Assembly (NCBI RefSeq): GCF_002303985.1
Contig: NW_019167982.1
Location: 15,662,102-15,726,101, forward strand
Direction of reading: 5' to 3'
DNA from: Durio zibethinus
Lineage: Eukaryota > Streptophyta > Magnoliopsida > Malvales > Malvaceae
DNA: 64,000 bases
The notes under the pieces are model-generated. The model was not told the origin of the DNA. It did not search any database and saw only the letters and a program-made list of their open reading frames with translations. The position numbers and the translations under genes were made by a program. How positions within the stretch are numbered: the stretch's first letter is position 1; the number at the start of each line of letters is the position of its first letter. Below are positions 35,990-46,949 of this stretch, in pieces.

Positions 35990-36320
35990 CAACCAAACTA
36001 TCACTTGAAAATAAAAAACCCATCCATGTTTATCCTCATGCCATCCCCTTTCTCATTGTTCCTAAATTTTTAACCCTTATTTTTGTTGGATCGAACTATT
36101 CTACATCTATGAATGATTGCACCTTATGTTTGAAACCCTTACAATTCTCAATGGAATGCCTTATAATCCCACCATGGTATTCGTATGTCACATTTGGGTT
36201 GAAATATTTTAGGTACGAAAGATTTAAAGGCTCTAAAGGCATAGGGGCAACAATGTATCTCTCAAATAGATAACAATAAAGTTTTCCATATGAAATGGGG
36301 ATAGGATCTAACTATTTTTT
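35990..36320 (-). pseudogene. Additional gag C-terminal (zinc-knuckle-like) module of element B
   Basis: On the minus strand it reads RYIVAPMPLEPLNLSYLKYF, NPNVTYEYHGGIIRHSIENC and KGFKHKVQSFID, corresponding to the linker and C-x2-H-G-x3-H-x4-C motif at the end of Tat-type Gag (first Cys changed to Tyr). It lies 5' of the complete gag of the same element, so two such modules occur in tandem. The same arrangement is present in element D at 47640-47910. An open frame on the plus strand over this region is the antisense shadow. Confidence 0.75.
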
Positions 36321-38040
36321 TTTTCTTGGGTAGTTTATGGGTAGCAGGCTTATTATGAATCTAAGGATTTGGTGGTGGTGCAAAGTTGCGGAGTTGAGAA
36401 ATTAGCTAAACAAGTGGTTGGAGAATGAAAGGCTGGAAATATGGACTTCTTAAAAACTACATGAAATTTTGAGGCCTAAACCTCAATGCTTTGAAAGAAG
36501 GCCAAAAACAGACATGAAAATGATTTGAATGCAAGTTTAGATTCAAAACGATTAGGGAAGGTTGTACAAAACCTGGTAACTCTATCTTAAAAATCAAATT
36601 CTAGAGTTCAGACACTTGTATGGTCAGGTCACTCATCCTTTTCTTGATCTTACATAAACCTTTATTATTGCTTAAACCATTAAATACATTAGCATGCTTA
36701 GGAAATGTACTTAGCCCAGCAGGAATCGGTTGATTGCAACCTTTGAGTTCATGGGACTTACTTGGGCTAAAATTGGTAAAAACCTTTAAAAATGCACTAA
36801 AATAAATTCCTTGAGCCTATCAATCGTCTTTGTGAACTCAGTGAGCTATTTTTTTATCTCTTAAATGTCATGACCAAACTTCTTTTAATTGCATTCTAAT
36901 AAACTAGTTCAGGACTCCATTTGATCTTTCATATTTCTAGCTTCTTATACCCATCAAAACAAATGTTTTATTTCAAAGGTTTAAGCAAAAAATGCTTATG
37001 CTATTATTCTTGTTGAATGAATGACACAATTCCAAAGTTGCATGCTACACAATATGTCATGAATGTATGGATATGATAATGATGCAAATATATGTACAAA
37101 AATGGAATAGCCTACAATATACAAATCGCCTTGACGATGAATGTAAAATGCACTGGTTGAATTCCAAAAAGAAACTCATTTATTATCTTAACTCTTTTTT
37201 TTTTTTTTGCTTTTTCCATCCTTTTGTTTGAAATCCACTTTTTATCCTAACTTTATTTACACTGCAAAAAAAGATTGGTATTCTTTTTCCTAGGTGCTTT
37301 CTAACTAGCTTTTAAATTCTAAATAGCTCTTACAAGAGGCTGACACTATTGATGGATTCATGAGAACCTTTTTTTTTTTTTTTTTGATAACCAACCTAAA
37401 ACAAATATCCCCTCTTAAAATATAATGCCTATTTAATATATGCAACAAATAATGGAAACAACATAGTAACCATACAATACAACAAGAAACATAGTATAGC
37501 AATGTCCTAACTTTTGTTTATTTTATAAAAAGCAGCATGGCTTTACTCTAAGTAGGCTTTCTATGGCTTATGATAAACTAGGTCGGGATTTATTTATCTA
37601 AAGGTTGCCAAATCAATCTTACATGATCATCTATAACAAACTAATAAGGCACACCAATCCTCATCCATTACAGGCTACAAACTGAAAATGTTCGATTTGA
37701 GTAAAAGTATTTTGTTAGCAAATATGGAGGTTATCATCTCACAAAAGCATAGGAACATACTTCCTCTTAATAAAGATAGAGCCTGGGTCTGGAGCTCATT
37801 TATGCAAATGAACATGCAAAATGTGCAAAACAATATATCAATCAAAACAACATAATCGAATTGTAAATGATCAAAATAAAAAATAAGACAATAATTAACA
37901 TACAATTTATTAATTTTTATTTACATATTTTTTTGAAAAATTAAAATAAAGGGAATTAAATTAAAAATCAAATAAAACCAATTAAATCCAAAATTTTTAA
38001 TAGCACATGATTAAAAGTTTTAGCTCAACTCTCAAAATGT
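36321..38040 (-). other. 5' internal region of element B
   Basis: Between primer site and first gag module. Broken low-complexity frames only. A segment at about 36640-36740 (minus) could be a decayed gag N-terminal region, but I cannot assign it. Confidence 0.45.
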
Positions 38041-38058
38041 TTGCACTAGAGTTGCCAA
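38041..38058 (-). other. Primer binding site of element B
   Basis: On the minus strand TTGGCAACTCTAGTGCA follows the LTR end TTATGATA with a two-base gap. It resembles the Tat/Ogre tRNA-Arg-type site seen intact in D (TGGCGACTCCATTGGGGA), mainly in its first ten bases. Confidence 0.55.
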
Positions 38059-38060
38059 GC

Positions 38061-40377
38061 TATCATAATGTATCGATTTAAAAACTCAATCACTAGACGT
38101 AAAAATTTAAAATCATAAAAACATAAAGAGTCACCACTAATCTTTTTTAGGGTGTGATTGGCCACTTAAAAATTTTATTTTTCTAATAAAACAATAAAAT
38201 GGGTTTAAAGATTATTAAATGATCATTTTAGTCTGTGAAATCAAGATTGAGTTCGGGAGTTAGTTATGAATGAGGAAGGAATAACACCTCTACAGCGTCT
38301 ATTAAATAGTACCAATTTAATTATGTGCTATTTATAACTTTGGACAAAAATAGTTTTTCATATGAAATTGAATTATAATTTCTTTCATTTTTAAAAAATA
38401 AAATTATTAAAACTCCTTATTTAGAAAAAGCCGTGAAAATCAATAAATTTAATAAATAAGTTAAAATTCTCTAACATAAAGGTAGAATTCAAAAATGATC
38501 ATTTCTATCTAAGATTTATCATAACATTTCTTTGAAAATAAAAATAACTATTAAAATGATAATTTGTGATCAAATAAAAGACAAAAAATTCTTAGATAAT
38601 ATTTAAATTTTGTTAAGCCATTTTTAAGTCAAATTTTTAAATAATATTTATGCAAAAAACAATGTCAAATTAAGAACATTAAAAGATAAAGATGTGAATT
38701 AGGATCTTAAAATCCAATTTTAGTAAAAATACTCTGTAATTTTAATTTTAAAAAATATGAAATTATAAAAATTCTTACATGAATAAAATTTGATAAATAC
38801 CTTTCAAATTATTAAAAAATTACTTAACAGATTTCATACAAATCTTAAAATAAAGATTCAGTTGGAGTTTCAGTTTAGTACTTAGTTTCACTTAATTTGA
38901 AGCTACGATTTTGGGTTTTGCTTTGGTTTAAATCTAGGTTTCGGTTTTCTAAGATTTTTTCATAAATTTAGGATTTCGTTTTAATGTTTCATTTAGGGTT
39001 TCATTCTAGGGTTTTAATTTAGGGTTTTATTTTAGGATTTAAAGTTTTGATTTTAAGGGTTTGATTCACAAACTTACGAAATTTTCTAAAAATCTCTAAC
39101 ATATAAGTAAACTTTTGGAGTAAACTCATTTTTTATAATTCCCAAAAATTAATATTTATATTCTTTATATATTATCCCATTTATTAAAATTTATTATTAT
39201 TATTTATTTATCTTTTATTATTTTATTTTAATTATTTAATAATTCTCCAAACCTAGACGGAATTAGATTTTCTTAAATCCTTATTTTGAATTCCCTCCAA
39301 CATCTAAGCAAGGTTTTCAAAATTTTATTTTTATCATATTTTTATTTTTTTACATATTTATTATTATTTTTATTTTTAAGAAACATAATGGAATTAATAA
39401 ATTTAAAGTACATAGAGAACAAATTACATCTAAAATAATTTAAAATGTGGAAAATTAAATTATAAAAACTAAAATAATCATATATTGGTAACAACAACAA
39501 TAATAATAGATAATAATACCAACAATAATGTAAAAACTATTCAAACATTCATATTATTTGAATTTTTTTAAGTTTTATATTATTTGGATTTTTATGTTTA
39601 TTATTTATTATTACTTTATTCTTTCCTTCCTTTAAAAAAAATTTCTCTTTAAATAATATATGGATGCATGAATGACCCTATGTCCAAATAGTGAACATAA
39701 TCCACATGCAAGGAGATTACACAGATAAAATGAAGCTTGATATTTATGTGAGTGCCAAACCAAAAAAATATGAGGGAATAAAAACATACCTTTACTATTT
39801 CTAATTTCTTTTTTTCTTGGTATGACAATTGATTTTTTTTTTTATATGGAAACATAGTCTGCTACCATTGAATGCTACTGCCACTCCTTCTCTTATTTCT
39901 TTTGCTAATTTCCTTGCGAATAATATTTTTTTACTCTCAATTTTTTGGTCTCTTTACTTTCTTTGTTGTTTCCATTACCTTCCCTGCCTCGGCCACATTT
40001 TTTTCTGGTCACTTCTTCTCTATATTCTTCATTTTTTTTTTTGCTGAGTTCTTACTTTTTGTTGCCTTTCCTAGTGCACATGGTTTTAGTTTTTTTTGTT
40101 TTATTTTCCTTTCTTGGTTCATTTCATTAGCCTCTTTTGTAGCAAGTTTTTATTTTTCTTTTTTTTTTCCTTTTCATATGGTTGGTTGGCACTTTTATGC
40201 CTATTTTTCTTTTCCCTTTTCTAGTCTGTGTTTCTACTTCCTCTAGCATTCATTGCCTTCAATTTTTCCTTTCTTTTTTGTTTTGGTACTCCCAGACTAG
40301 CTTTTTCTCATTCTTGTTTTCTCGTTTTTTACTGTTGCTATGCCACCCTTTTTCCTCTTTTTTCCTTTTCAGGTTTT
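38061..40377 (-). repeat. 5' LTR of element B, distal part missing
   Basis: It aligns with the B 3' LTR from the shared end TATCATAATG to about 29690 of the other copy, skipping the CACTA element. It stops at about 40377 where unrelated sequence starts, so about 0.95 kb including the LTR start is missing. The T-rich open frames at 39829-40379 are composition artefacts. Confidence 0.75.
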
Positions 40378-40561
40378 AAATGAAATTCTTTCTCCAAATG
40401 CCTCATCCAAATACATCCTTAATGTTTTTATCCACTTGATGAAATTCTACATGTATTTGCACTAAAGGTCTTTAATATTACTTAAAGTATACACCTTAAT
40501 GGATGAGTCTGGTTGTATTCAACCTTATGAGAATATAATGCTTGTAAACGTAATTAATCTC

Positions 40562-41250
40562 AAAACTTGCTGAAATGATATTTTTGTGTAAACACCTTCG
40601 ACATGTTTTTCAATTTCCTCGAAAGATGACTTTTAATTAGATTAATGTTTGTAGCTATGTGTACTTCCTTAAGCTCATTGTTATGGACGTTCTTAATTCC
40701 ATCTTTAAGTGCACAAACAAACTCTAATAATGTCATCTTTTTTTGCAAGAGAAACTATAAATGCATTCATACCTTTACAATGAGAGGTACTCTTAAGTGT
40801 TTCAAAGAAATGACCATTCAAGTATGCTTAGGCTCACATATGATTCTTTTGATACACCTCATCTATCCATTGTTGATCTTTTAAGCCATTTTTTTTCACC
40901 ATCCTTACCCATACTCTTTCAAAGTTATCAATAAACCACCAATTTGTCATGTAAGAATTAAAATCTTATATGAAGTCTAAGTTAAGGATGTTTGCCTTCG
41001 CATTGAGACAACAATGCCAAGAACATAACATGTGTTGCACTTTATGAAGTACCATATTTTATCTTGTTATAAAATTAGCCTAAAATATATTTTTAGTTCA
41101 TATTTCCTCATCAATAGTATATTGCAAGTAAAATCCACTATCCATTTCCTTTTTGTATTGAAGTATACCAAAGTGGCTTAAACATCATTGTTGACAATTT
41201 CAGCACACCTTTCAACGGTGATATGATTATTTAAATCATTTTTAATAAAT
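40562..41250 (-). pseudogene. FAR1/FRS-type (Mutator-like) transposase pseudogene, C-terminal half
   Basis: On the minus strand from 41250: FIKNDLNNHITVERCAEI, then LQYKKEMDSGFYLQYTIDEE (after a frameshift), KNIF*ANFITR, VQHMLCSWHCCLNAKANI, FERVWVRMVKKNGLKDQQW, GHFFETLKSTSHCKGMNAF and LKEVHIATNINLIKSHL ending near VYTKISF/VFTQKYHFSKF. These are the consecutive conserved blocks of FAR1/FHY3-related proteins, which derive from MULE transposases. ANFITR is followed within a few residues by HMLCSWH, so roughly 100 residues that carry the DDE-type catalytic centre in the family are deleted. The C-terminal SWIM zinc finger was not found. Several in-frame stops. Confidence 0.85.
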
Positions 41251-41255
41251 CTTAT
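41251..41255. repeat. Left target-site duplication of element D
   Basis: CTTAT here against CCTGT at 61166-61170. Three of five match and both differences are transitions (C-T, G-A). The right-hand copy gives a continuous transposase reading frame. Confidence 0.7.
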
Positions 41256-41947
41256 TGTAGACATCAAATTTTATCTGAGTTCTATTTAATTTTATTAAAA
41301 TTAATAAAAATAATATTAAATAAAATAATTAATCAGTAATAAAAAAAGAGAAGACAATGGTGCCATACATGGCACCACTGGCACCTTAACCCCTTTACTA
41401 TGTCCTAAACCAATCTTCTAACTACCCTTGAGACCTATACCCTACGAGGCCCAACCAACCACCACCTTGCAACTTTTGTCCAATATGGAAATGTAAAGAT
41501 TAAAAAGACTAAGGGCATATCCATTTTTTTCCTAAGCACTCACTAGACCCTTGCTCCCACCAACATAGCCTCTCTCTTTCATAAACACCTAAACACCATC
41601 CTCAAAACTAGCCTTTGTACAACCCTAAAGTCCCTAGCCAAAACCTAAGCACCAGCCATACCCAACCCCAAATCACCTAACACCTTGCTCACTATCAAAA
41701 TCGAAACCCTCTAGTCACCACCCAAAACTCACTTCCGTCATCGAACCTCAGTCCCGACATAGACCCAGTTGACTTTCTGCACATACTAACCCTGGCTAAC
41801 CCCTAACTACGCATCAGAACACCTTTCAACACTCATGTGATATCCTTTCACCTAAGCTCCACCAGAAACCACCTCAAAATAACCTATCCACCCTCAACCA
41901 AAACCTATAGCCCTCTCTTGTTCAACACATTACAAAAAAAAACCTAG

Positions 41948-43646
41948 TGTTAGCTTTTTAGGTGAGATGGTGATCTAAGAAGGAGGTGAATTAGATTTCT
42001 TCAAATTCTTCCCAAATAAATATTTCAATATAGTTGAATGAAAATTAAAACAATAAGCATTTTTGATGAAAATATAATGCAAACAATAACAATTAATGAA
42101 CCTAAAATCAAATATAAACAATAATAAAATGTAAGGAGATAGGGATAGAGAAATCAAACACAATAATTTATATAGGTTCGATCCTTCTTTACAAGGTACC
42201 TACATCCTCTCTTATTGGTTGTCCACACCAAGGCTTCAATTCATTATTCTTGAATTGAAAATACAACCTATCTTTTTTTTTTTAAGGCTTAAGATAGAAA
42301 CCTCTACCCTTTGTAGTATTTTATCCAATCTCACTACAAAGCTCTTAAGAGGATACCTCACCTTTTGTTCTCTTCCACCCTTGTATATCAAAGGTAATTT
42401 TACAAACAATAGAACAACCTCTCTAAGGCTAAGTGTTTGTTAAGTTTAAGTACAATAAAATGATGAATGAATAACAAATATAATTTAGATCAATAAATAC
42501 AAAGATATAGACTTTGAAGCTCTAAAAACTTTTGATTATTTGAAAGAATGAAAATATGACTTATTGGCTCTTACTTTCTTAATGCATCAACTTTCTTAGT
42601 ATGTTGGAGTGCCCAATTTATAGAGAAATTGAGGAAATAACTATTAAAAATGTTTGGAAAAAGAAAATAGCTATTGGAAGCATGAAAAAGTAGTCATTGG
42701 AGTGATCTTGCCCAAACCCAATCGATCCCTTCCCTTAGGGGATTGATTGGTTCACTTTTAGAAGCCAATTTTACCTTTGAAAATGCCTACCCGATTGATC
42801 CCTTTATGTAGGGGATCGATTAGTTAAGGGGTGATCAATCCCCTACATAGGGTGATTGTTCCCTTCTTGTCATTTCAACAGAAAATTCATTTCTGGGGAA
42901 AAAAGCCATCAATCATTTCCTTGAGGGGATCAATCCTGTCCAAGCTGGGTGGTTGTTTCTAGTTTTGTATGCTACTCACTAATTTGATCATAACTTGAGT
43001 CTTACAAATCCAAATCACAAACCGTTTGAACATTTAGAAACCAAACTTAAAGCGCTTTCTATCCGTATAAAGTTCATCACCTAATTCACTGTGTACAAAT
43101 TATAATGAATTTTCAAATCTACCTTTTGTGTAATTTTTAGACAACTGTAGAGTGTCTAGTAAAAATTCAAAATCTTTTCTTAGAAAATTTGAATTTTGAT
43201 TTTATTTGATCCATTAAAAAGTAGACTCAAAGAGCTTTCTAATCATATAAAATTCAAATATTAAAGCTTTGTGAATTAATACAGAAAAATAAAACAAGTT
43301 CAATATTGGAAAACTTTGTTCTTGTAAAACAACTTTCTTAAGTTAATTTATTTCTCAAAACCAATATTATTAAAATTGTATTAAGTCCAAAAAGAATAAG
43401 TTCACTTTTAAAAAAACAATTAGACTTTCATTTAAGCTCAAATAAATAATCTTAAAGATAGATTTGGTTTGAGAAATATGAAAACAAAGAAAAGCTTGTT
43501 TATACTTTGAAAAACATATTATTTATTTAGTACCAAAATATAAAACTTAAGAATATATAATAAATAAATCTTTTTCAAAATCTTGATCAAGTTTATTTAG
43601 CTTAATATTTTGTCATTTCAAAATAAGCATCAATTCAAGGCTAACA
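41948..43646 (-). mobile_element. Nested solo-LTR-like insertion in the 5' LTR of D
   Basis: The ends are TGTTAGC and GCTAACA, flanked by CCTAG (41943-41947) and CCTAT (43647-43651), a four-of-five match. The 3' LTR of D has the uninterrupted site (CCATC at 55530-55534 between matching A-rich flanks). TG...CA ends with a 5-bp duplication and no coding content suggest a solo LTR or terminal-repeat element. A TATA motif (CTATAAATTGG, minus, about 42612-42628) indicates minus orientation. The segment 42160-42250 (TATAGGTTCGATCC, AAGGTACCTAC) resembles sequence seen widely in plant non-autonomous elements. Confidence 0.75.
42710..42940. repeat. Palindromic GGGGATCGAT/ATCGATCCCC repeat cluster
   Basis: Four degenerate copies of the pair ATCGATCCCTT / AGGGGATTGATT, e.g. 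CCAATCGATCCC...AGGGGATTGATTGG and GATTGATCCC...AGGGGATCGATTAG, each able to form a short stem. They lie inside the nested insertion. Confidence 0.7.
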
Positions 43647-43895
43647 CCTATAAAAAAATTCATTAGAAAAACCCATCAACAAATAAACACTACAAAAAAA
43701 AAAGACTCTACCAAAACGAAACCAACCAAACAAAAACAAAAAACCTTTGCCAAATAGAAAATGCCAAAAAAATTTACCAAAAAATAATAAAAACAAAATC
43801 TAGAAAAGGAACACGATCGGTGGGTGTTTGTTTTTCTAGAGAGAGAAGCTATTTCTTTTAGAGAGAGTAAAATATGAAATAAAATAAATGTTTTA

Positions 43896-43910
43896 CATTT
43901 TTATATAAAA
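43896..43910 (+). promoter_or_regulatory. TATA-like motif in the D 5' LTR
   Basis: TTTTTATATAAAAAAAG precedes GTGAAACGGTGTTGT. The equivalent in the 3' LTR units reads TTTTTATAAAAAAAGAAGTG. In such A/T-rich DNA it is only suggestive. Confidence 0.3.
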
Positions 43911-44050
43911 AAAGTGAAACGGTGTTGTCTTAAGGGCCTAAGATCCATATGAGACTCGTGACCCAACTCAAGGTCTATGCAGTTGACTCGTGACCCATTC
44001 CCCTACTGACCGGTCTAACTGAATCGATTTTGGACTGTCGCTAAACCACT

Positions 44051-44100
44051 CATTGACTGGCGTTGACCACCATTGACTAGTGTTGACTCATCATTGACTA
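44051..44100 (+). promoter_or_regulatory. Five TTGACY boxes in 10-bp register in the D LTR
   Basis: TTGACT or TTGACC occurs at 44053, 44063, 44073, 44083 and 44094. TTGAC(C/T) is the core of the W-box bound by WRKY factors. The 3' LTR units keep the phase with decayed copies (56230, 56240, 56250, 56260, 56270, 56281). A regulatory role is inferred; a minisatellite with a 10-bp unit gives the same picture. The nearest TATA-like motif (43899-43908) lies upstream, so these boxes may be in the transcribed part. Confidence 0.45.
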
Positions 44101-45259
44101 ACGAAAATTTTATATTTTTGTATTTTTTATTTGTTTATTCCATTTTTTATTTATTTTGTTATCTTTAGTATTTTAATTTATAATTTAGGACAAGTTAAAA
44201 TAAATGTAATAATGATAAAAACAAAATAATAAATATAAAATTTATAATAACGAATAAATAAAAATAAATAATAAAAAATAAAGTTTAAACTTTTTATAGT
44301 TTTATTAAAAAATTAAAATAAACTTTATAAAATAATAATATATAAAGAGATAAAAAAAAATAACAATAATGGTAAGAATAAAAAAATGAAAGTGATTTCA
44401 AAACTTTTGATAATTTTAAATTCAAAAAATAAAAAAAGAATAGTAACTAAAAAATAATTAAAATAATTAAAAAGTAAGGAAAGAAAGTTTTTATCCAATA
44501 ATGAGGTTTTACGGTATTTCGAGTAGTAATGTCTTAAAAATATATAGGTGAAATTTTTTTTCTAAATACTACCAGTGCATTTGAATATTTAAGAAAATTT
44601 TCAATATAATAAAAATTTCTCTTTTCTTTAAATAATAATAATAATAAAATTAAATTAAAAAATAATAATTTTTTAAATGAAAATAAGATGTGTGCATCAA
44701 CATTTTTTGTCATTCGCATTGCATGCATGATCTTATTTTTACGAAAAATAAATACAAGCTTTCGATGATGAAATTTTAAGGTATTTCGAGAAATGATGCT
44801 TAAGAAATCGGTGAGAAATTTTTTCAATGTTACCAATGTTCTTGAACATTTTAAAAATTATTTCAATACAAAAGTTCTAATTTATTTTTCTCAAATAAAA
44901 CGAAATGACAATAAAAAATAATAAAAAAGGAATAAAAACACTAAAACTTCGATTAAAAAAGGAAATCAATGAAATTATTTTTAAACACCGAAACTAAGAC
45001 CATTTTTTTCAAGATGAAAGAATAACACTAAATTAATTAGTACTATTTTGAAAGGACATTATGATGGTACTAATCCTTCTCTTTGCGTAACCGACTCTTA
45101 GACCTAAACTATTTCGTAATTAATTTTAAAATTTTATTAAAAGGATATGTTTTAATAGGTGACCAATCACACCTAGCTAAAAAATAATGGTGGTCACTTT
45201 ATTTTTCTCCTTTTCATTTTCTATATTTGTCTAGCAATTCCAAAACCGTTACGACAGTT

Positions 45260-45277
45260 TGGCGACTCCATTGGGGA
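45260..45277 (+). other. Primer binding site of element D
   Basis: TGGCGACTCCATTGGGGA, three bases after the LTR end, fits the tRNA-Arg-type site known from Ogre/Tat elements (TGGCGACTCTGCTGGGGA-like) with few mismatches. It is the best preserved signal of the element. Confidence 0.8.
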
Positions 45278-46940
45278 TGTTATATTTTTTAAAGAGCCAA
45301 GCCATAAATTAATTATGTGTTATCCTTAATTTTTATTTAATGGTTTTAATTGATATTTAACTTTAATTTTCTTAATTTTGATTTTTCTTTTTTTAACTAT
45401 AGTAATAAAAAATTTACATGCATTTCATTTTAATTATGTTATTTATTCATTTATTATTTTATATTTTTATATATTATTCTAGATAGATTGCAAGGCATTT
45501 AAGATAAGGTTTTCAGTGTTCCATTCCCTCATTCACACATAGCATATTCATATCATACATGAACTCTATACTCAGGCACTGTCTTTTTTAAGAGGGAGTA
45601 GAACACCTATGCTTTTATAAGGTAATAAGCTCCATAATGGCAAGTGAAATACTTCCACTCAAATTGAACTATTTCCATTTGTAACCTATAATAGGTATCG
45701 GGGTGTCTTACTAGTTTTGTGTGGATGTTAGTGAGGAATAATTTGAGAATATTTAGATGTATAAATCCTCACTCAGCATATCGCGAACCTTATGGGACCA
45801 GCCTTAGATAAAGCGACATTGACTTTTTTTTAGAAATAACCCAAATTAGGACACTCTAATACAATATACATTTAGGGATAATAATGGTAGGTAGAATTAA
45901 GATTTTCAAAAAACAAAAAATAGATATGAAAAGAAAAGCACTTTTTGAAAAAGAAAAGAAAATTTTCTTTTAACATATAGTTCATTCATTTAGTGGTTAT
46001 CCAAATTTTGTATTTTCAAAAAATATTTTAAAATAAAATGAAGAAATTTTTTTAGCATTATCTAACAAACATTAAAAAAAAATAAACAAAGTTTTTCCAA
46101 GCAAAATTAAAGGTTTTTATCAAATTCTTTGTTTATTGGCAAAATAAAAATTAATGAAAAGAAAGAAAAATCTTCCAATCCTAGTTATTTGATGTGATAA
46201 AAAATGTGCGTTCTTGAATTTTTTCTCTTTCTAAAAACAAAAAGAGAGATTTTTAAGTTTAAATATTGTTTGATCTTTTGCATTTTCATTTGATCTTTTG
46301 CGTATATTTTTATCATTTTTTTTTAAAAAAATGACCTCATCTGATGCATCATAATAGATAATACATGCATTCTATCTCATCCACATCAGTAGATAGAACA
46401 TGTAGTGCATTTCATTCACATGTTGATAAATGATACATGCATCTCATGCACATCTTAATAGGTAGTGCATGCACTCCATCTCATTACATATCTTAAGATA
46501 GTGCCAACCTCATTAAACTAGCACAACACATGCATTGCATTACATGTAGACATATTTTATGCACACTGTAGGTGCTTGCATTTCATACAAGCATATTGCA
46601 TTAGTCATATGTATATATCTCATCACTCATGTAAGTATGTCATTGCATTCCATACACCAAATCCATTAATAGTAAGGTTTTATACAACATGCATTGCATT
46701 TCAAATGAACATACCCCACCAACCCTACATAAAACATTGCATTTCTTGCATACACATTCATGGGTGATGAAAATTTTATCATTTAGGGCCATGTACATAT
46801 AAAAATCTATTTTTAAGCCATATATGCATTATTTAGTCATCATAGTCATGCATTCATAAACAAATTTTGTGTCATGAAAGTTAGAAATTGTTTTTGTAGC
46901 ATTCATTCAATAAAGGTAATAATATAAAATTTTTGGTCTA
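45278..46940 (+). other. 5' leader of element D with short CAT-rich repeats
   Basis: Non-coding leader. A phrase ACTCAGCATATCGCGAACCT at about 45771-45790 resembles leader sequence of other Tat elements. From 46370 to 46760 words such as ACATGCATTGCATTTCA and TCATGTAAG recur every 20-40 bases; similar clusters occur at 48660-49080 and 53340-53760. Confidence 0.5.
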
Positions 46941-46949
46941 AGTTTTATA

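Larger units (their letters stand above)
23338..40377 (-). mobile_element. Element B: pol-less Tat/Ogre-like retrotransposon with nested CACTA
   Basis: On the minus strand: 5' LTR (40377-38061, distal part missing), primer site, gag region with two gag C-terminal modules, spacer without pol, tandem arrays, purine tract, 3' LTR (30633-23338). The two LTR copies share the same end (TATCATAATG on the plus strand) and long ordered similarity. The copy at 38061 lacks the CACTA insertion and so shows the empty site. No reverse transcriptase or integrase similarity was seen in the 7.4-kb interior. The 5' LTR stops at about 40377 where FAR1-like transposon sequence begins, so the left flank duplication (TTAGT at 23333-23337) cannot be tested. 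Confidence 0.75.
41256..45256 (+). repeat. 5' LTR of element D
   Basis: 4001 bp including a 1.7-kb nested insertion (41948-43646). The segment 41444-41923 is absent from the 3' LTR, where the flanks meet at a CCCT microhomology. One copy of the unit that is repeated four times in the 3' LTR lies at about 43660-44680, itself lacking an internal block of about 250 bp. Confidence 0.85.

Noticed and set aside
35986..36273. Plus-strand open frame of 95 codons
   Set aside because: It is the antisense of the extra gag module of element B, which matches the Gag family on the minus strand.
43690..44660. Independent second retrotransposon inside the D 5' LTR
   Set aside because: The sequence aligns with one unit of the D 3' LTR repeat, so it is native LTR.
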